Origin: CAYLZN01 sp964387935
GTDB taxonomy: Bacteria > Acidobacteriota > Vicinamibacteria > Vicinamibacterales > JAFNAJ01
Direction of reading: 5' to 3'
DNA length: 32,677 bases
Assembly (NCBI GenBank): GCA_964387935.1
Contig: CAYLZN010000019.1
Location: forward strand, 1-32,677
Shown here in pieces: positions 19,177-26,829 of the stretch. Under the pieces are notes generated by a model. The model was not told the origin of the DNA. It saw only the letters and a list, made by a program, of their open reading frames with translations, and made no database searches. How positions within the stretch are numbered: the first letter of the stretch is position 1; each line of letters starts with the position of its first letter. The position numbers and the translations under genes are program-made.

Positions 19177-21402
19177 TCACGGGGCCGCGGCCGGCGCCAG
19201 TTGCGAGATATCGGAGATGCCGAGCATCAGGTCCCGGAGGTGCACCAGCAGCATGAGCCGCGCGTGCCGGACGCGAGGGTCGTCCACCATCACGAAGACC
19301 TCGGTGAAGAACCGGTGGACGGGCTCGCGGAACGCCGCCGCCTCGGTCATGGCGCCCGCGAAGTCCGCGGTCGCCACGGCCTCGCGCACCCGTGGCGCCC
19401 GCGCCTCGAGTTCGGCGAGGAGGGCACGCTCGGCGGCCTCGGTGAGCGCCGAGCGGTCGAGGGCCACCGGATACGTCTCGAGCGGCTGCGCGCTGACCTC
19501 GCGGGCGATGTTCTTCACGCGTTTGAACAGCTCCGCCAGCGCCGCGAACTCGCCCGAGTCGCGCACCGCCCGGAGCGCCTCGAGACGCCAGCGCACCGCC
19601 AGCGGCGCCAGGCCGTCGCCGGTCGCCCCGAGCGCAGCCTCGACCTCGTCGGGCCGGTACCCGCGCTGTGCGAACAGGTGCCGGACGCGGTCACGCGCGA
19701 AGGCGATCAGATCGGTCTCGAACGTGCCCGTGTCCGCGAGACCGTAGATCTGCGACGCGCGCTGCACGAGGCGCTCCACCGGCAGGGCGGTCGTGACCCC
19801 GGTCAGTTCCGGAAGGTCCACCAGGATCTTCACGGCCCCCTGCATCTGTCGTCGAATGCCGAACGGGTCGCGGGTCCCGGTGGGACGCTCGCCGGCCGAG
19901 AACAGGCCCACCGCGGAGTCGACCTTGTCGGCGAGCGCCACCGCCGCCCAGGACGTGGCGGCGCTGCCCAGTTGTTCGCGCGTCGGCGGCACACCGGCCT
20001 CCACGCCCACGGGCAGGTACTGCAGGTAGATGGCCCTCCAGACCGCCTCGGGCGCCCCTTCGGCGCGCGCGTAGATGCCGCCCATGGTGCCCTGCAACTC
20101 GGTGAACTCGCGCACCATGTCCGACGTCAGGTCCGCCTTGGCGAGGCGCCCGGCCCTCCGCGCGTGGTCCCCGTCATCTGGCCGCCCCAGCGCCTCGCTG
20201 GCGATCCACCCGGCGAACTGCTCGAGCCGCTCCGCCTTCGCACGATAGCTGCCGAGCGCCTTGTGGAACAGCAGCGTCTCGAGCCGCGCGAGCTTTTCGT
20301 CGAGCGTCGTCCGGCGGTCCGCCTCCCAGAAGAACCGCGCGTCGCGCAGGCGCGCCAGCAGCACGCGCTCTGCGTTGACCGCAATCTTCCGCGGGTTGTC
20401 CACCTCGACGTTGGTCACGGCCAGGAACGCCGGCATCAGCTTGCCCGCGTCGTCGTTCACCGGGAAGTAGTGCTGGTGGTGAATCATCGTGGTGGTCAGC
20501 ACCTCCTCGGGCAGGTCGAGGAACTCGCCCGGGAAGGCGCCCGCGACCACGCAGGGGTACTCCACCAGGTCCACCACCTCGTCGAAGAGGCCCGTCTGCG
20601 CCACGACCGTCGTGTTGACGCGACCGCCCAGGCGCCGGGCATGGGCGTCCAGCTCGCGCGCAATCCGGTTGTGGCGCTCGGCCCGCTCGAGGATCACGAA
20701 GTGCTCCGCGAGCCGGGCCTTGTAGTCGGCGAAGCTCCGCACCTTCACCGCCCGCCCCGGGCGACCGCTCACCGCGAGGAACCGGTGCCCGTACGTCGTC
20801 GGGCCGGACCGGACTTCCTGCACGGTCCCGCCCGCCGCCAGCGACGAGCGACGAATGGTGAAGGGCACGACGCGGCCGCCATAGAGGAACAGCAGCCAGC
20901 GGATCGGCCGGCCGAAGAGCAGTTCGCCGCGGCCGTCGTCGAGCCAGGCATCCCAGTGCATCTGCTTCGGGAACGCGAGGTCGCGCAGCGTGCCCGCGAG
21001 CACGTCCGGCAGCACGTCCACGGCCGTCTTGCCGCGGTGCCGTTTCAGGAACGCGAGGTACTCGCCCTTCGGCGTGGACTGCCGGGTGAGCTCGCCCACC
21101 TCGACGCCCTGCTTGCGGGCGAAGCCGATGGCCGCCGCCGTCGGCTCGCCGCCGGGGCCGAACGCGGCCGACACCGGGGGCCCGCTGATGGTCTCATCGA
21201 AGTCGGTCTGGCGCTCCGCGATGCGGGACACGGTGGCCGTGAGGCGGCGCGGCGTGGCAAACGCCTCCACCGGCGCGTCGCTCGCCAGCCGGAACTCCGT
21301 CAGCCTCGCGGCCAGCCGCTCCGCGAGCTGCGCGATGAGCGGCCGCAGCCAGGTGGCGGGCAGCTCCTCGCAGCCGATCTCGATCAGCAGTTCACGTTCC
21401 AT
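19177..21402 (-). CDS. glyS: Glycine--tRNA ligase beta subunit
   Basis: A 741-residue beta subunit of the alpha2beta2 bacterial glycyl-tRNA synthetase; it recognises tRNA-Gly. It starts with the conserved LLIEIGCEELPATWL, followed by FATPRRLTATV, GPPVSAAFG and the HQHYFPVND and TMGGIYARAEG segments of the central domain, then the KVDSAVGLFSAGERPTGTRDPFGIRR segment and a C-terminal anticodon-binding (DALR-like) helical domain with FFTEVFVMVDDPRVRHARLMLL. Full length for the family. It follows glyQ by 12 nt in the same operon. A 12-bp perfect palindrome (19154-19165) lies in the 68-nt spacer to ppdK, without a following T tract. Confidence 0.97.
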   Translation of the reverse strand: MERELLIEIGCEELPATWLRPLIAQLAERLAARLTEFRLASDAPVEAFATPRRLTATVSRIAERQTDFDETISGPPVSAAFGPGGEPTAAAIGFARKQGVEVGELTRQSTPKGEYLAFLKRHRGKTAVDVLPDVLAGTLRDLAFPKQMHWDAWLDDGRGELLFGRPIRWLLFLYGGRVVPFTIRRSSLAAGGTVQEVRSGPTTYGHRFLAVSGRPGRAVKVRSFADYKARLAEHFVILERAERHNRIARELDAHARRLGGRVNTTVVAQTGLFDEVVDLVEYPCVVAGAFPGEFLDLPEEVLTTTMIHHQHYFPVNDDAGKLMPAFLAVTNVEVDNPRKIAVNAERVLLARLRDARFFWEADRRTTLDEKLARLETLLFHKALGSYRAKAERLEQFAGWIASEALGRPDDGDHARRAGRLAKADLTSDMVREFTELQGTMGGIYARAEGAPEAVWRAIYLQYLPVGVEAGVPPTREQLGSAATSWAAVALADKVDSAVGLFSAGERPTGTRDPFGIRRQMQGAVKILVDLPELTGVTTALPVERLVQRASQIYGLADTGTFETDLIAFARDRVRHLFAQRGYRPDEVEAALGATGDGLAPLAVRWRLEALRAVRDSGEFAALAELFKRVKNIAREVSAQPLETYPVALDRSALTEAAERALLAELEARAPRVREAVATADFAGAMTEAAAFREPVHRFFTEVFVMVDDPRVRHARLMLLVHLRDLMLGISDISQLAPAAAP

Positions 21403-21414
21403 GACTCGTTCCGG

Positions 21415-22308
21415 TCACTCCGCAGGGCTGGTCTCGACGGCCGCCGGCACCTGCTCCCCGGCGTACGCGCGGGCGATGGCGACCGCGAGCTGGCGAACAC
21501 GCAGGATGTAAGACGTCCGCTCGGTGACGCCGACGCCGCCACTGGCGTCCAGGATGTTGAACAGGTGCGAGCACTTCAGACACTGCTCGAGAGCCGGCAG
21601 GACCAGGCCCGACGCCAGCAGTCGGCTGCAGAACTCGAAATGCTTCTCGAACAGCTCGCGGTGGAAGCGGGCGAACTCCTCGCGGGGCGTCCCCTCGACC
21701 AGGCCGAACGCGTACTTCGACTGCTCCACCTCGTCGCGCAGCCGCACGTCGCCGTACTTCACCCCGGGCGCCCAGTCGAGGTTGTACACGTTGTCCACGC
21801 GCTGCAGCACCATCGCGATCCGTTCGAGCCCGTAGGTCAGCTCCACCGACACCGGCGTCAGCTCGATGCCGCCGGCCTGCTGGAAATAGGTGAACTGGGT
21901 GATTTCGAGGCCGTCGAACATCACCTGCCAGCCGATGCCCCACGCGCCGAGCGTCGGCGACTCCCAGTTGTCCTCCTCGAAGCGGATGTCGTGGGCCCGC
22001 GGGTCGATGCCGCAGGCCTCGAGGCTCTGCAGGTAGATGTGCTGAGCCTCGTCCGGCGCCGGCTTCAGGATCACCTGGAACTGGTGGTGCTTGAACAGCC
22101 GGTTCGGGTTCTCCCCGAAGCGGCCGTCGGCGGGTCGTCGCGAGGGCTGCACGTAGGCCACGTTCCAGTGCTGCGGGCCGAGCACGCGCAGGAAGGTCTC
22201 CGGGCTCATTGTCCCCGCGCCGACCTCGAGATCGAGCGGCTGCTGAATGAGACAGCCCTGTGAACTCCAGTACTCCGACAGCTTGAAGATCAGGTCCTGC
22301 AGCGTCAC
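21415..22308 (-). CDS. glyQ: Glycine--tRNA ligase alpha subunit
   Basis: A 297-residue catalytic subunit of the bacterial-type glycyl-tRNA synthetase, which forms glycyl-adenylate and charges tRNA-Gly with GlyS. Conserved blocks: FKLSEYWSSQGCLIQQPLD, EVGAGTMSPETFLRVLGP, YVQPSRRPADGRFGENPNRL, FEEDNWESPTLGAWGIGWQV and the C-terminal FNILDASGGVGVTER. I prefer the GTG at 22308, 7 nt after the recO stop, because it gives the usual beginning just before LQDLIFKL; the longer frame to 22368 overlaps recO and has no family similarity. The gene order recO-glyQ-glyS is conserved in many bacteria. Confidence 0.96.
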   Translation of the reverse strand: MTLQDLIFKLSEYWSSQGCLIQQPLDLEVGAGTMSPETFLRVLGPQHWNVAYVQPSRRPADGRFGENPNRLFKHHQFQVILKPAPDEAQHIYLQSLEACGIDPRAHDIRFEEDNWESPTLGAWGIGWQVMFDGLEITQFTYFQQAGGIELTPVSVELTYGLERIAMVLQRVDNVYNLDWAPGVKYGDVRLRDEVEQSKYAFGLVEGTPREEFARFHRELFEKHFEFCSRLLASGLVLPALEQCLKCSHLFNILDASGGVGVTERTSYILRVRQLAVAIARAYAGEQVPAAVETSPAE

Positions 22309-22315
22309 GGTTGGT

Positions 22316-23095
22316 TCATCCTGCCCCGGCCGCCACCGGCACGCGCGCCAGTGCGGCACGAATTTCACGCGTCACCCTCCGTGAACGCGGCTCACGATCC
22401 AGGTAGCGCACGAGCAGCGCCCCGTGCAGGCGCTCGAGGTCGCGCCCCGCGCGTTCCGGCAGCAGATCGCTCCCCAGGTCCTCGGGCGGCCGCCGACCGG
22501 CCTGCCGCAGGAACGCCAGCGCGGCGGGCGAGAGATCGACATCAGCCCGTGGCGCGCAGCCCGGGCAGATCAGCGCATCGGCGGCGGTCACCAGGTACGC
22601 CCCGGTCGCCTCGAGCGGGGCCTGGCAGCGCGCGCACGTCTCGATGCCCGGATACACCCCTTCGAGCCGCAGCAGCCAGTACTCGAAGTAGCGCGCCAGC
22701 ACCCCGGCGGGGACGCCGCGCGCCATCGCGCCGAGCGCCGCGCAACCCAGACGGAACAGTCGCTCGTTGGGATGATCCTGCGGCGCCCAGGCATCGAGCA
22801 GCTCGGCGAAGTACGACGCGTGGCTCAGCGACTCCACATCCGACGAGGCGAGCGGCGATTGCACCGGCTCGGCGTAGTCCAGCACCACCAGCTCGCGCTG
22901 CTCCCGCTCGAAATACGAGATGCGCACGCGCGTGAACGGCTCGAGTGCGCCACCGAACCGGCGGCGCGAGCGGCGGGCCCCGCGCGCCACGCCCCGCTTC
23001 TTGCCACGATCCCGCGTGAGGAACACGACCAGCCGGTCGGTCTCGCCGAGCTGATACGTGCGCAACACGAGGGCGTCAGACGCGAAGAGCGGCAT
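22316..23095 (-). CDS. recO: DNA repair protein RecO
   Basis: A 259-residue recombination mediator that, with RecR, loads RecA on SSB-covered DNA. The N-terminal OB fold contains ALVLRTYQLGETDRLVVFLT and the basic GKKRGVARGARRSRRRFGG patch for DNA binding. The helical C-terminal part has LRLEGVYPGIETCARCQ, with a zinc site of four cysteines (C154, C157, C177, C180) that some RecO proteins, including the E. coli one, lack. The length is typical. It is preceded by a 69-nt spacer carrying a promoter-like element and followed by glyQ after 7 nt. Confidence 0.95.
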   Translation of the reverse strand: MPLFASDALVLRTYQLGETDRLVVFLTRDRGKKRGVARGARRSRRRFGGALEPFTRVRISYFEREQRELVVLDYAEPVQSPLASSDVESLSHASYFAELLDAWAPQDHPNERLFRLGCAALGAMARGVPAGVLARYFEYWLLRLEGVYPGIETCARCQAPLEATGAYLVTAADALICPGCAPRADVDLSPAALAFLRQAGRRPPEDLGSDLLPERAGRDLERLHGALLVRYLDREPRSRRVTREIRAALARVPVAAGAG

Positions 23096-23140
23096 GCTGT
23101 GCGGGGCGGACCCCGGTTCCGGGCAGTCCGGCCCGGCGGT

Positions 23141-23168
23141 ATTCTACCTTGTGACGGGGCCGTGTCAC
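23141..23168 (-). promoter_or_regulatory. Possible internal promoter before recO
   Basis: On the minus strand GTGACA (23168-23163, overlapping the era stop codon) is followed after 16 nt by TAGAAT (23146-23141); each hexamer matches consensus at five of six positions. Transcription would start near 23134, about 39 nt before the recO ATG. The 69-nt era-recO gap is the widest in this part of the cluster, which fits an extra promoter for recO-glyQS. Confidence 0.4.
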
Positions 23169-24052
23169 GGTCGCCCCAGCCCCAGTTCCCGCAGAACCCG
23201 CTCGTCGTCGCGCCAGTCCGCGCGGACCTTCACGTGCAGTTCCAGGAACACGCGGCAGTTGAAGAACTGCTCCAGGTCCTGTCGCGCCTCCGTGCCGATG
23301 CGCTTGATCTGTTCGCCCCCCCGCCCGATCACGATGCCCTTCTGGGAGGGCTGCTCGACCAGGATGGAACACGCGAGCCGCAGAAGACCCCGATCGTCCG
23401 GTTCCTCGAACCGGTCCATCAGGACCGCCGTGGTGTAGGGCAGTTCGTCTCGCAGGTGGTGCAGCAGCTTCTCGCGCACGATCTCGGTCACGATCGCGCG
23501 CTCCGGCTGGTCGGTGAGGTAATCCTCGGGATAGAGCGCGTCGCCCTCCGGGAGGTGCGACACCAGGACGGACTCGAGGACGTCCACGCCGTCGCCCGTC
23601 AGGGCCGACACCGGGACGAGGTCCGCAAACGCCAGCGCCTGGCGATAGGCGTCGATCCGCGGCAGGAGCGCGGTCTTGGCCACGCGGTCGATCTTGTTCA
23701 GTGCCAGCACGAGCGGCGCCTTCACGTCCCTGAGCAGGTCGATCACGAACCGGTCGCCCTTCCCCATGGGCTCGGCGGCGTCCACCACGAGCACCGGCAC
23801 GTCCACCTCCCGGATGGCCGCGATGGCCGACTCGACCATCCGCGCGTTCATCTCGTGCACGGGCTTGTGGATGCCGGGCGTGTCCAGGAACATCAGTTGC
23901 GCGCCGGGAGTCGTCTTGACCGCCAGGATCCGGTTGCGCGTCGTCTGGGGCTTGTCCGAGACGATGGCCACCTTGGTGCCGACGAGCCGGTTGAGCAGCG
24001 TGGACTTCCCCGCGTTGGGCCGTCCCACGAGCGATACGAACCCGGACCGCAT
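23165..24052 (-). CDS. era: GTPase Era
   Basis: A 295-residue GTPase needed for 16S rRNA maturation and 30S assembly. G motifs: G1 GRPNAGKST (10-18), the switch I region SDKPQTTRNRI (32-42), G3 DTPG (57-60), G4 NKID (119-122) and G5 VSAL. The C-terminal KH domain has the GxxG loop in IVIGRGGEQIKRIGTEAR, which binds the 3' end of 16S rRNA. The ATG is 4 nt after the preceding CNNM/CorC gene stop, so the two are cotranscribed. Together with YbeY, also in this cluster, it forms a small-subunit maturation module. Confidence 0.98.
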   Translation of the reverse strand: MRSGFVSLVGRPNAGKSTLLNRLVGTKVAIVSDKPQTTRNRILAVKTTPGAQLMFLDTPGIHKPVHEMNARMVESAIAAIREVDVPVLVVDAAEPMGKGDRFVIDLLRDVKAPLVLALNKIDRVAKTALLPRIDAYRQALAFADLVPVSALTGDGVDVLESVLVSHLPEGDALYPEDYLTDQPERAIVTEIVREKLLHHLRDELPYTTAVLMDRFEEPDDRGLLRLACSILVEQPSQKGIVIGRGGEQIKRIGTEARQDLEQFFNCRVFLELHVKVRADWRDDERVLRELGLGRP

Positions 24053-24056
24053 GCCG

Positions 24057-25289
24057 CTACCCGCCCGTCACTTCCGACACCGGCTGACGACGAACGCGGA
24101 CCTTGGTGATCCGGCGTCGCTCGGCTTCGAGCACCTCCACGGTGAGGCCATCCACGTCGAACGTCTCCCCGACCTGCGGCACGCGGCCGAGGTGCGTCAG
24201 GAGGTACCCGCCGAAGGTCTCGAACCCTTCCGGCTCCACCTGCAGCCCCAGCCGCTCCGCCACATCGTCGAACCCGACGCGGCCGCTGATGACGAAGGTG
24301 TCCGGTGACTCCTCCACGACCGGCTCGGCCTCGACGTCGTACTCGTCACGAATCTCGCCGACGAGCTCCTCGAGCAGGTCCTCGAGGCTCACGAGGCCGG
24401 CGGTGCCGCCGTACTCGTCCACGACGATCGCCGACTGGATCTGCTGGCGCTGGAACTCCCGCAGCAGTTCCGGGACGCGCTTGGTCTCAGGCACGAAGTG
24501 CGCCGGCCGCAGGAAGTGCGTGAGCGGCGTGTCTCCGGGCAGGCGGTCCGCCTTGATGAGGTCCTTGACGAACACGAAGCCAAGGATGTTGTCGAGGCTG
24601 TCCTTGAACACCGGGATGCGCGAGTACTCCTGCTCCCGGAAGAACGCGCGCAGCTCGTCGAGCGTCGCCTCGGCGCGGATCGCGACGATGTCCGGCCGCG
24701 GGGTCATCACCTCGCGGACGAGGCGATCGCTGAAGTCCACGAGCGACCGCAGCAGCTCACGCCCCTCGCCGGCGCTGAGCGCGTCGCCGCCCTGTCCCGC
24801 CGTGTCGATCCGGGACGCGTCCGGCGACGACTGGTCGTCGGGCTGCGCCACGCGATCCGGGCCGCTCGCGCGCCGCTCCAGGAAGGCCGTCAGCGGCCGG
24901 AACAGGCTGGCAAGGACGTCGAAGGACGGCAGCAGCAGCTCGAGGACCCGCTGGGGCTGGTGCCGCACGATCAGGGCCGGGACGACCTGTCCGCACAGCA
25001 ACAGGAAGAACACCATCACGGCGAACGCGATCCCGAACGCATGCCACTCGCCCGGGTTGAGCCGCGTGCCCACGAGCTCGGTGGCAAGGACGAGGATGAC
25101 GCCCATCACGACCCGCGCCGGCACGAACAGCCGCAACGGGTGTTCGAGGTAGGCTTCGAGTTCTTCCGAGGTGTCGCCGCGCTCCGCCCGGATGCGCAGC
25201 GACAGCTGCATCATGGCGCCGAAGGCCGCCTGGATGGTCCCGATGTAGACAGCCGCGCACGCGAGCAGGAAGACGAGCAGCGGCATCAT
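24057..25289 (-). CDS. CNNM/CorC-type membrane protein (DUF21 + CBS pair + CorC_HlyC)
   Basis: A 410-residue protein. The N-terminal DUF21/CNNM membrane domain has about three to four helices (1-25, 55-77, 84-108 and a re-entrant part). An acidic, Ser/Gly-rich linker spans about 139-175. A CBS-domain pair follows (REVMTPRPDIVAI with YSRIPVFKDSLDNILGFVFVKDL, then SAIVVDEYGGTAGLVSLEDLLEE), and then the C-terminal CorC_HlyC domain (VISGRVGFDDVAERLG, GYLLTHLGRVPQVGE). Homologues (CorC, MpfA, human CNNM) are linked to Mg2+ export; older annotation as haemolysin is not supported. The ATG overlaps the ybeY stop by 4 nt. Its neighbour in the same run, corA, is also a Mg2+ transporter. Confidence 0.93.
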   Translation of the reverse strand: MMPLLVFLLACAAVYIGTIQAAFGAMMQLSLRIRAERGDTSEELEAYLEHPLRLFVPARVVMGVILVLATELVGTRLNPGEWHAFGIAFAVMVFFLLLCGQVVPALIVRHQPQRVLELLLPSFDVLASLFRPLTAFLERRASGPDRVAQPDDQSSPDASRIDTAGQGGDALSAGEGRELLRSLVDFSDRLVREVMTPRPDIVAIRAEATLDELRAFFREQEYSRIPVFKDSLDNILGFVFVKDLIKADRLPGDTPLTHFLRPAHFVPETKRVPELLREFQRQQIQSAIVVDEYGGTAGLVSLEDLLEELVGEIRDEYDVEAEPVVEESPDTFVISGRVGFDDVAERLGLQVEPEGFETFGGYLLTHLGRVPQVGETFDVDGLTVEVLEAERRRITKVRVRRQPVSEVTGG

Positions 25290-25768
25290 CGCCGACGCTC
25301 CCGCTCGATGAGCCCGGTCTGCAGGCCACCCTTGCGCCTCAGCCGGCGCTCGATCGCCGCCATCTCGCCCTGGTCCGTCTCGTGGTCGTGGCCGAGCAGG
25401 TGGAGCAGGCCATGGAGGGCGAGCACGCGGTACTCCGTGCTGACGGCGTGCCCCCGCGCGCGCGCCTGTCGCACCGCCACACCGGTCGCAATGACGACGT
25501 CGCCGAGCGCAGGCGCTGCGGGCGGCGGCCCCGGGTCGGCCTCGCCCGCCGGGAACGACAGCACGTCGGTGACGCGATCGACGTGTCGGAACGTGCGGTT
25601 CAGCCGACGCATGCGCGCATCGCTCACCAGGGCCACCGTCACCGTGCCACGGGCCGACCGGGGCGCCGTGTCCGCAAGCCAGCGGGCCAGACCCGGCACG
25701 CGGACGGCCCGGCCACGTCCATCGACGATCTCCACGCGCACGGCCGCCGGGGTCCGCTCAGTCGCCAT
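25286..25768 (-). CDS. ybeY: Endoribonuclease YbeY
   Basis: A 160-residue zinc-dependent endoribonuclease involved in 16S rRNA 3'-end maturation and late 70S quality control. The metal site is HGLLHLLGHDH (119-129), with three histidines in the H-x3-H-x5-H pattern. Upstream strand motifs VSDARMRRLNRTFRHVD and TDVLSFP are also typical. A Pro/Gly-rich loop near residues 76-87 is longer than in many homologues. Its start overlaps phoH by 11 bp and its stop overlaps the CNNM/CorC gene by 4 bp. In Firmicutes a pgpH gene usually separates phoH and ybeY; here there is none. Confidence 0.96.
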   Translation of the reverse strand: MATERTPAAVRVEIVDGRGRAVRVPGLARWLADTAPRSARGTVTVALVSDARMRRLNRTFRHVDRVTDVLSFPAGEADPGPPPAAPALGDVVIATGVAVRQARARGHAVSTEYRVLALHGLLHLLGHDHETDQGEMAAIERRLRRKGGLQTGLIERERRR

Positions 25769-26720
25769 GATGCCGCTCGGCGGTCCCGCGCTCGCGCCCG
25801 GGCCCGAGGTCCGCTGAATACGCCGCGTAGGCCCTCACGATCTGCTGCACCAGGGGGTGGCGCACCACGTCGGTGTCATCGAAATACACGAAGGCCAGGC
25901 CCTCGACCTCGCGCACGACCCGCAGGGCCTCGACGAGCCCCGACACGCGGCCGACCGGCAGGTCGATCTGCGTGATGTCCCCCGTGATCACGGCCTTGGC
26001 CCCGAACCCGAGCCGCGTGAGGAACATCTTCATCTGCTCGGACGTCGTGTTCTGCGCTTCGTCGAGGATCACGAAGGCGTCGTTCAGCGTCCGGCCCCGC
26101 ATGAACGCGATCGGCGCGATCTCGATCGTGCCTCGCTCCAGCAGCCGTTCGACGCGCTCGATCTCCATCATGTCGTAGAGGGCATCGTAGAGCGGGCGCA
26201 GATACGGGTTGACCTTCTCCTGCAGATCCCCCGGCAGGAACCCCAGCTTCTCTCCCGCCTCCACGGCCGGCCGCGCGAGGATGATCCGCGACACCTTCTT
26301 CGCCACGAGACACGAGACGGCCTGCGCCATGGCGAGGTACGTCTTGCCCGTGCCCGCCGGTCCCACGCCGAAGACGATGTCGTGCCGATCGATCGCCTCG
26401 AGGTAGCGGCGCTGGTTGTGGCTCTTTGGAACGACCTGGCGCTTGGGCGACGGCCGCACCGGCCGGCGCAGGAAGACGTCGCGCAGATCCACCGAGTCGT
26501 CCTGGGCGAGGAGCTGCGACGCCGTCCTCACCTCGCCCTTGCCGAACCGGTAGCCCGCCTCCAGGAGCACGCCGTACTGCTCGACGAGGCGCTCGACGCG
26601 GTCCACGTTCGACGGCTGTCCCTCGACCAGCAGTTCGTGACCATCCGTCCGGATGCGTACGCTGAACAGGGATTCGAGCGCGCGCAGATTCTCGTCGTGA
26701 GCCCCGAAGAAGGTCTCCAC
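25758..26720 (-). CDS. PhoH-family ATPase (YbeZ-like)
   Basis: A cytoplasmic ATPase of at least 320 residues, of the PhoH/YbeZ family, associated with YbeY and RNA metabolism. Residues 1-70 form the N-terminal KH-like domain; Walker A is GPAGTGKT (120-127), Walker B is VILDEAQN, and later motifs include VITGDITQIDLP and DVVRHPLVQQIVRAY. The GTG at 26720 is the first usual start codon in frame, but it has no ribosome binding site. The frame stays open upstream to a TAG at 26769-26771 and encodes RKIVVPDDG before the GTG, which looks like genuine PhoH N-terminus. A good AGGAG (26773-26777) points to a start further upstream, so the true protein is probably 9-15 residues longer. Confidence 0.93.
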   Translation of the reverse strand: METFFGAHDENLRALESLFSVRIRTDGHELLVEGQPSNVDRVERLVEQYGVLLEAGYRFGKGEVRTASQLLAQDDSVDLRDVFLRRPVRPSPKRQVVPKSHNQRRYLEAIDRHDIVFGVGPAGTGKTYLAMAQAVSCLVAKKVSRIILARPAVEAGEKLGFLPGDLQEKVNPYLRPLYDALYDMMEIERVERLLERGTIEIAPIAFMRGRTLNDAFVILDEAQNTTSEQMKMFLTRLGFGAKAVITGDITQIDLPVGRVSGLVEALRVVREVEGLAFVYFDDTDVVRHPLVQQIVRAYAAYSADLGPGRERGTAERHHGD

Positions 26721-26772
26721 GCCGTCGTCGGGAACGACGATCTTGCGGCATGAGGAAGCGTCGATCGACTAT

Positions 26773-26777
26773 CTCCT
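26773..26777 (-). promoter_or_regulatory. Ribosome binding site of phoH with no matching usual start codon
   Basis: AGGAG on the minus strand lies 7 nt before an in-frame ATC (26765) and 21 nt before an ATG (26751) that is out of frame by one base with phoH. It suggests either an unusual ATC start or a one-base error or mutation after the ATG. Confidence 0.55.
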
Positions 26778-26799
26778 TTTCAGTCAGTAAATTACCAAG

Positions 26800-26829
26800 A
26801 ATCTACTACACGCCTCCGCGCGGGGTCAA
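26800..26829 (-). promoter_or_regulatory. Possible promoter for the phoH-ybeY operon
   Basis: On the minus strand TTGACC (26829-26824, inside the end of aspS) is followed after 18 nt by TAGATT (26805-26800). The sequence after it is AT-rich (GGTAATTTACTGACTGAAAA), which stands out in this GC-rich DNA. Transcription would start near 26793, just before the AGGAG ribosome binding site. Confidence 0.4.
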
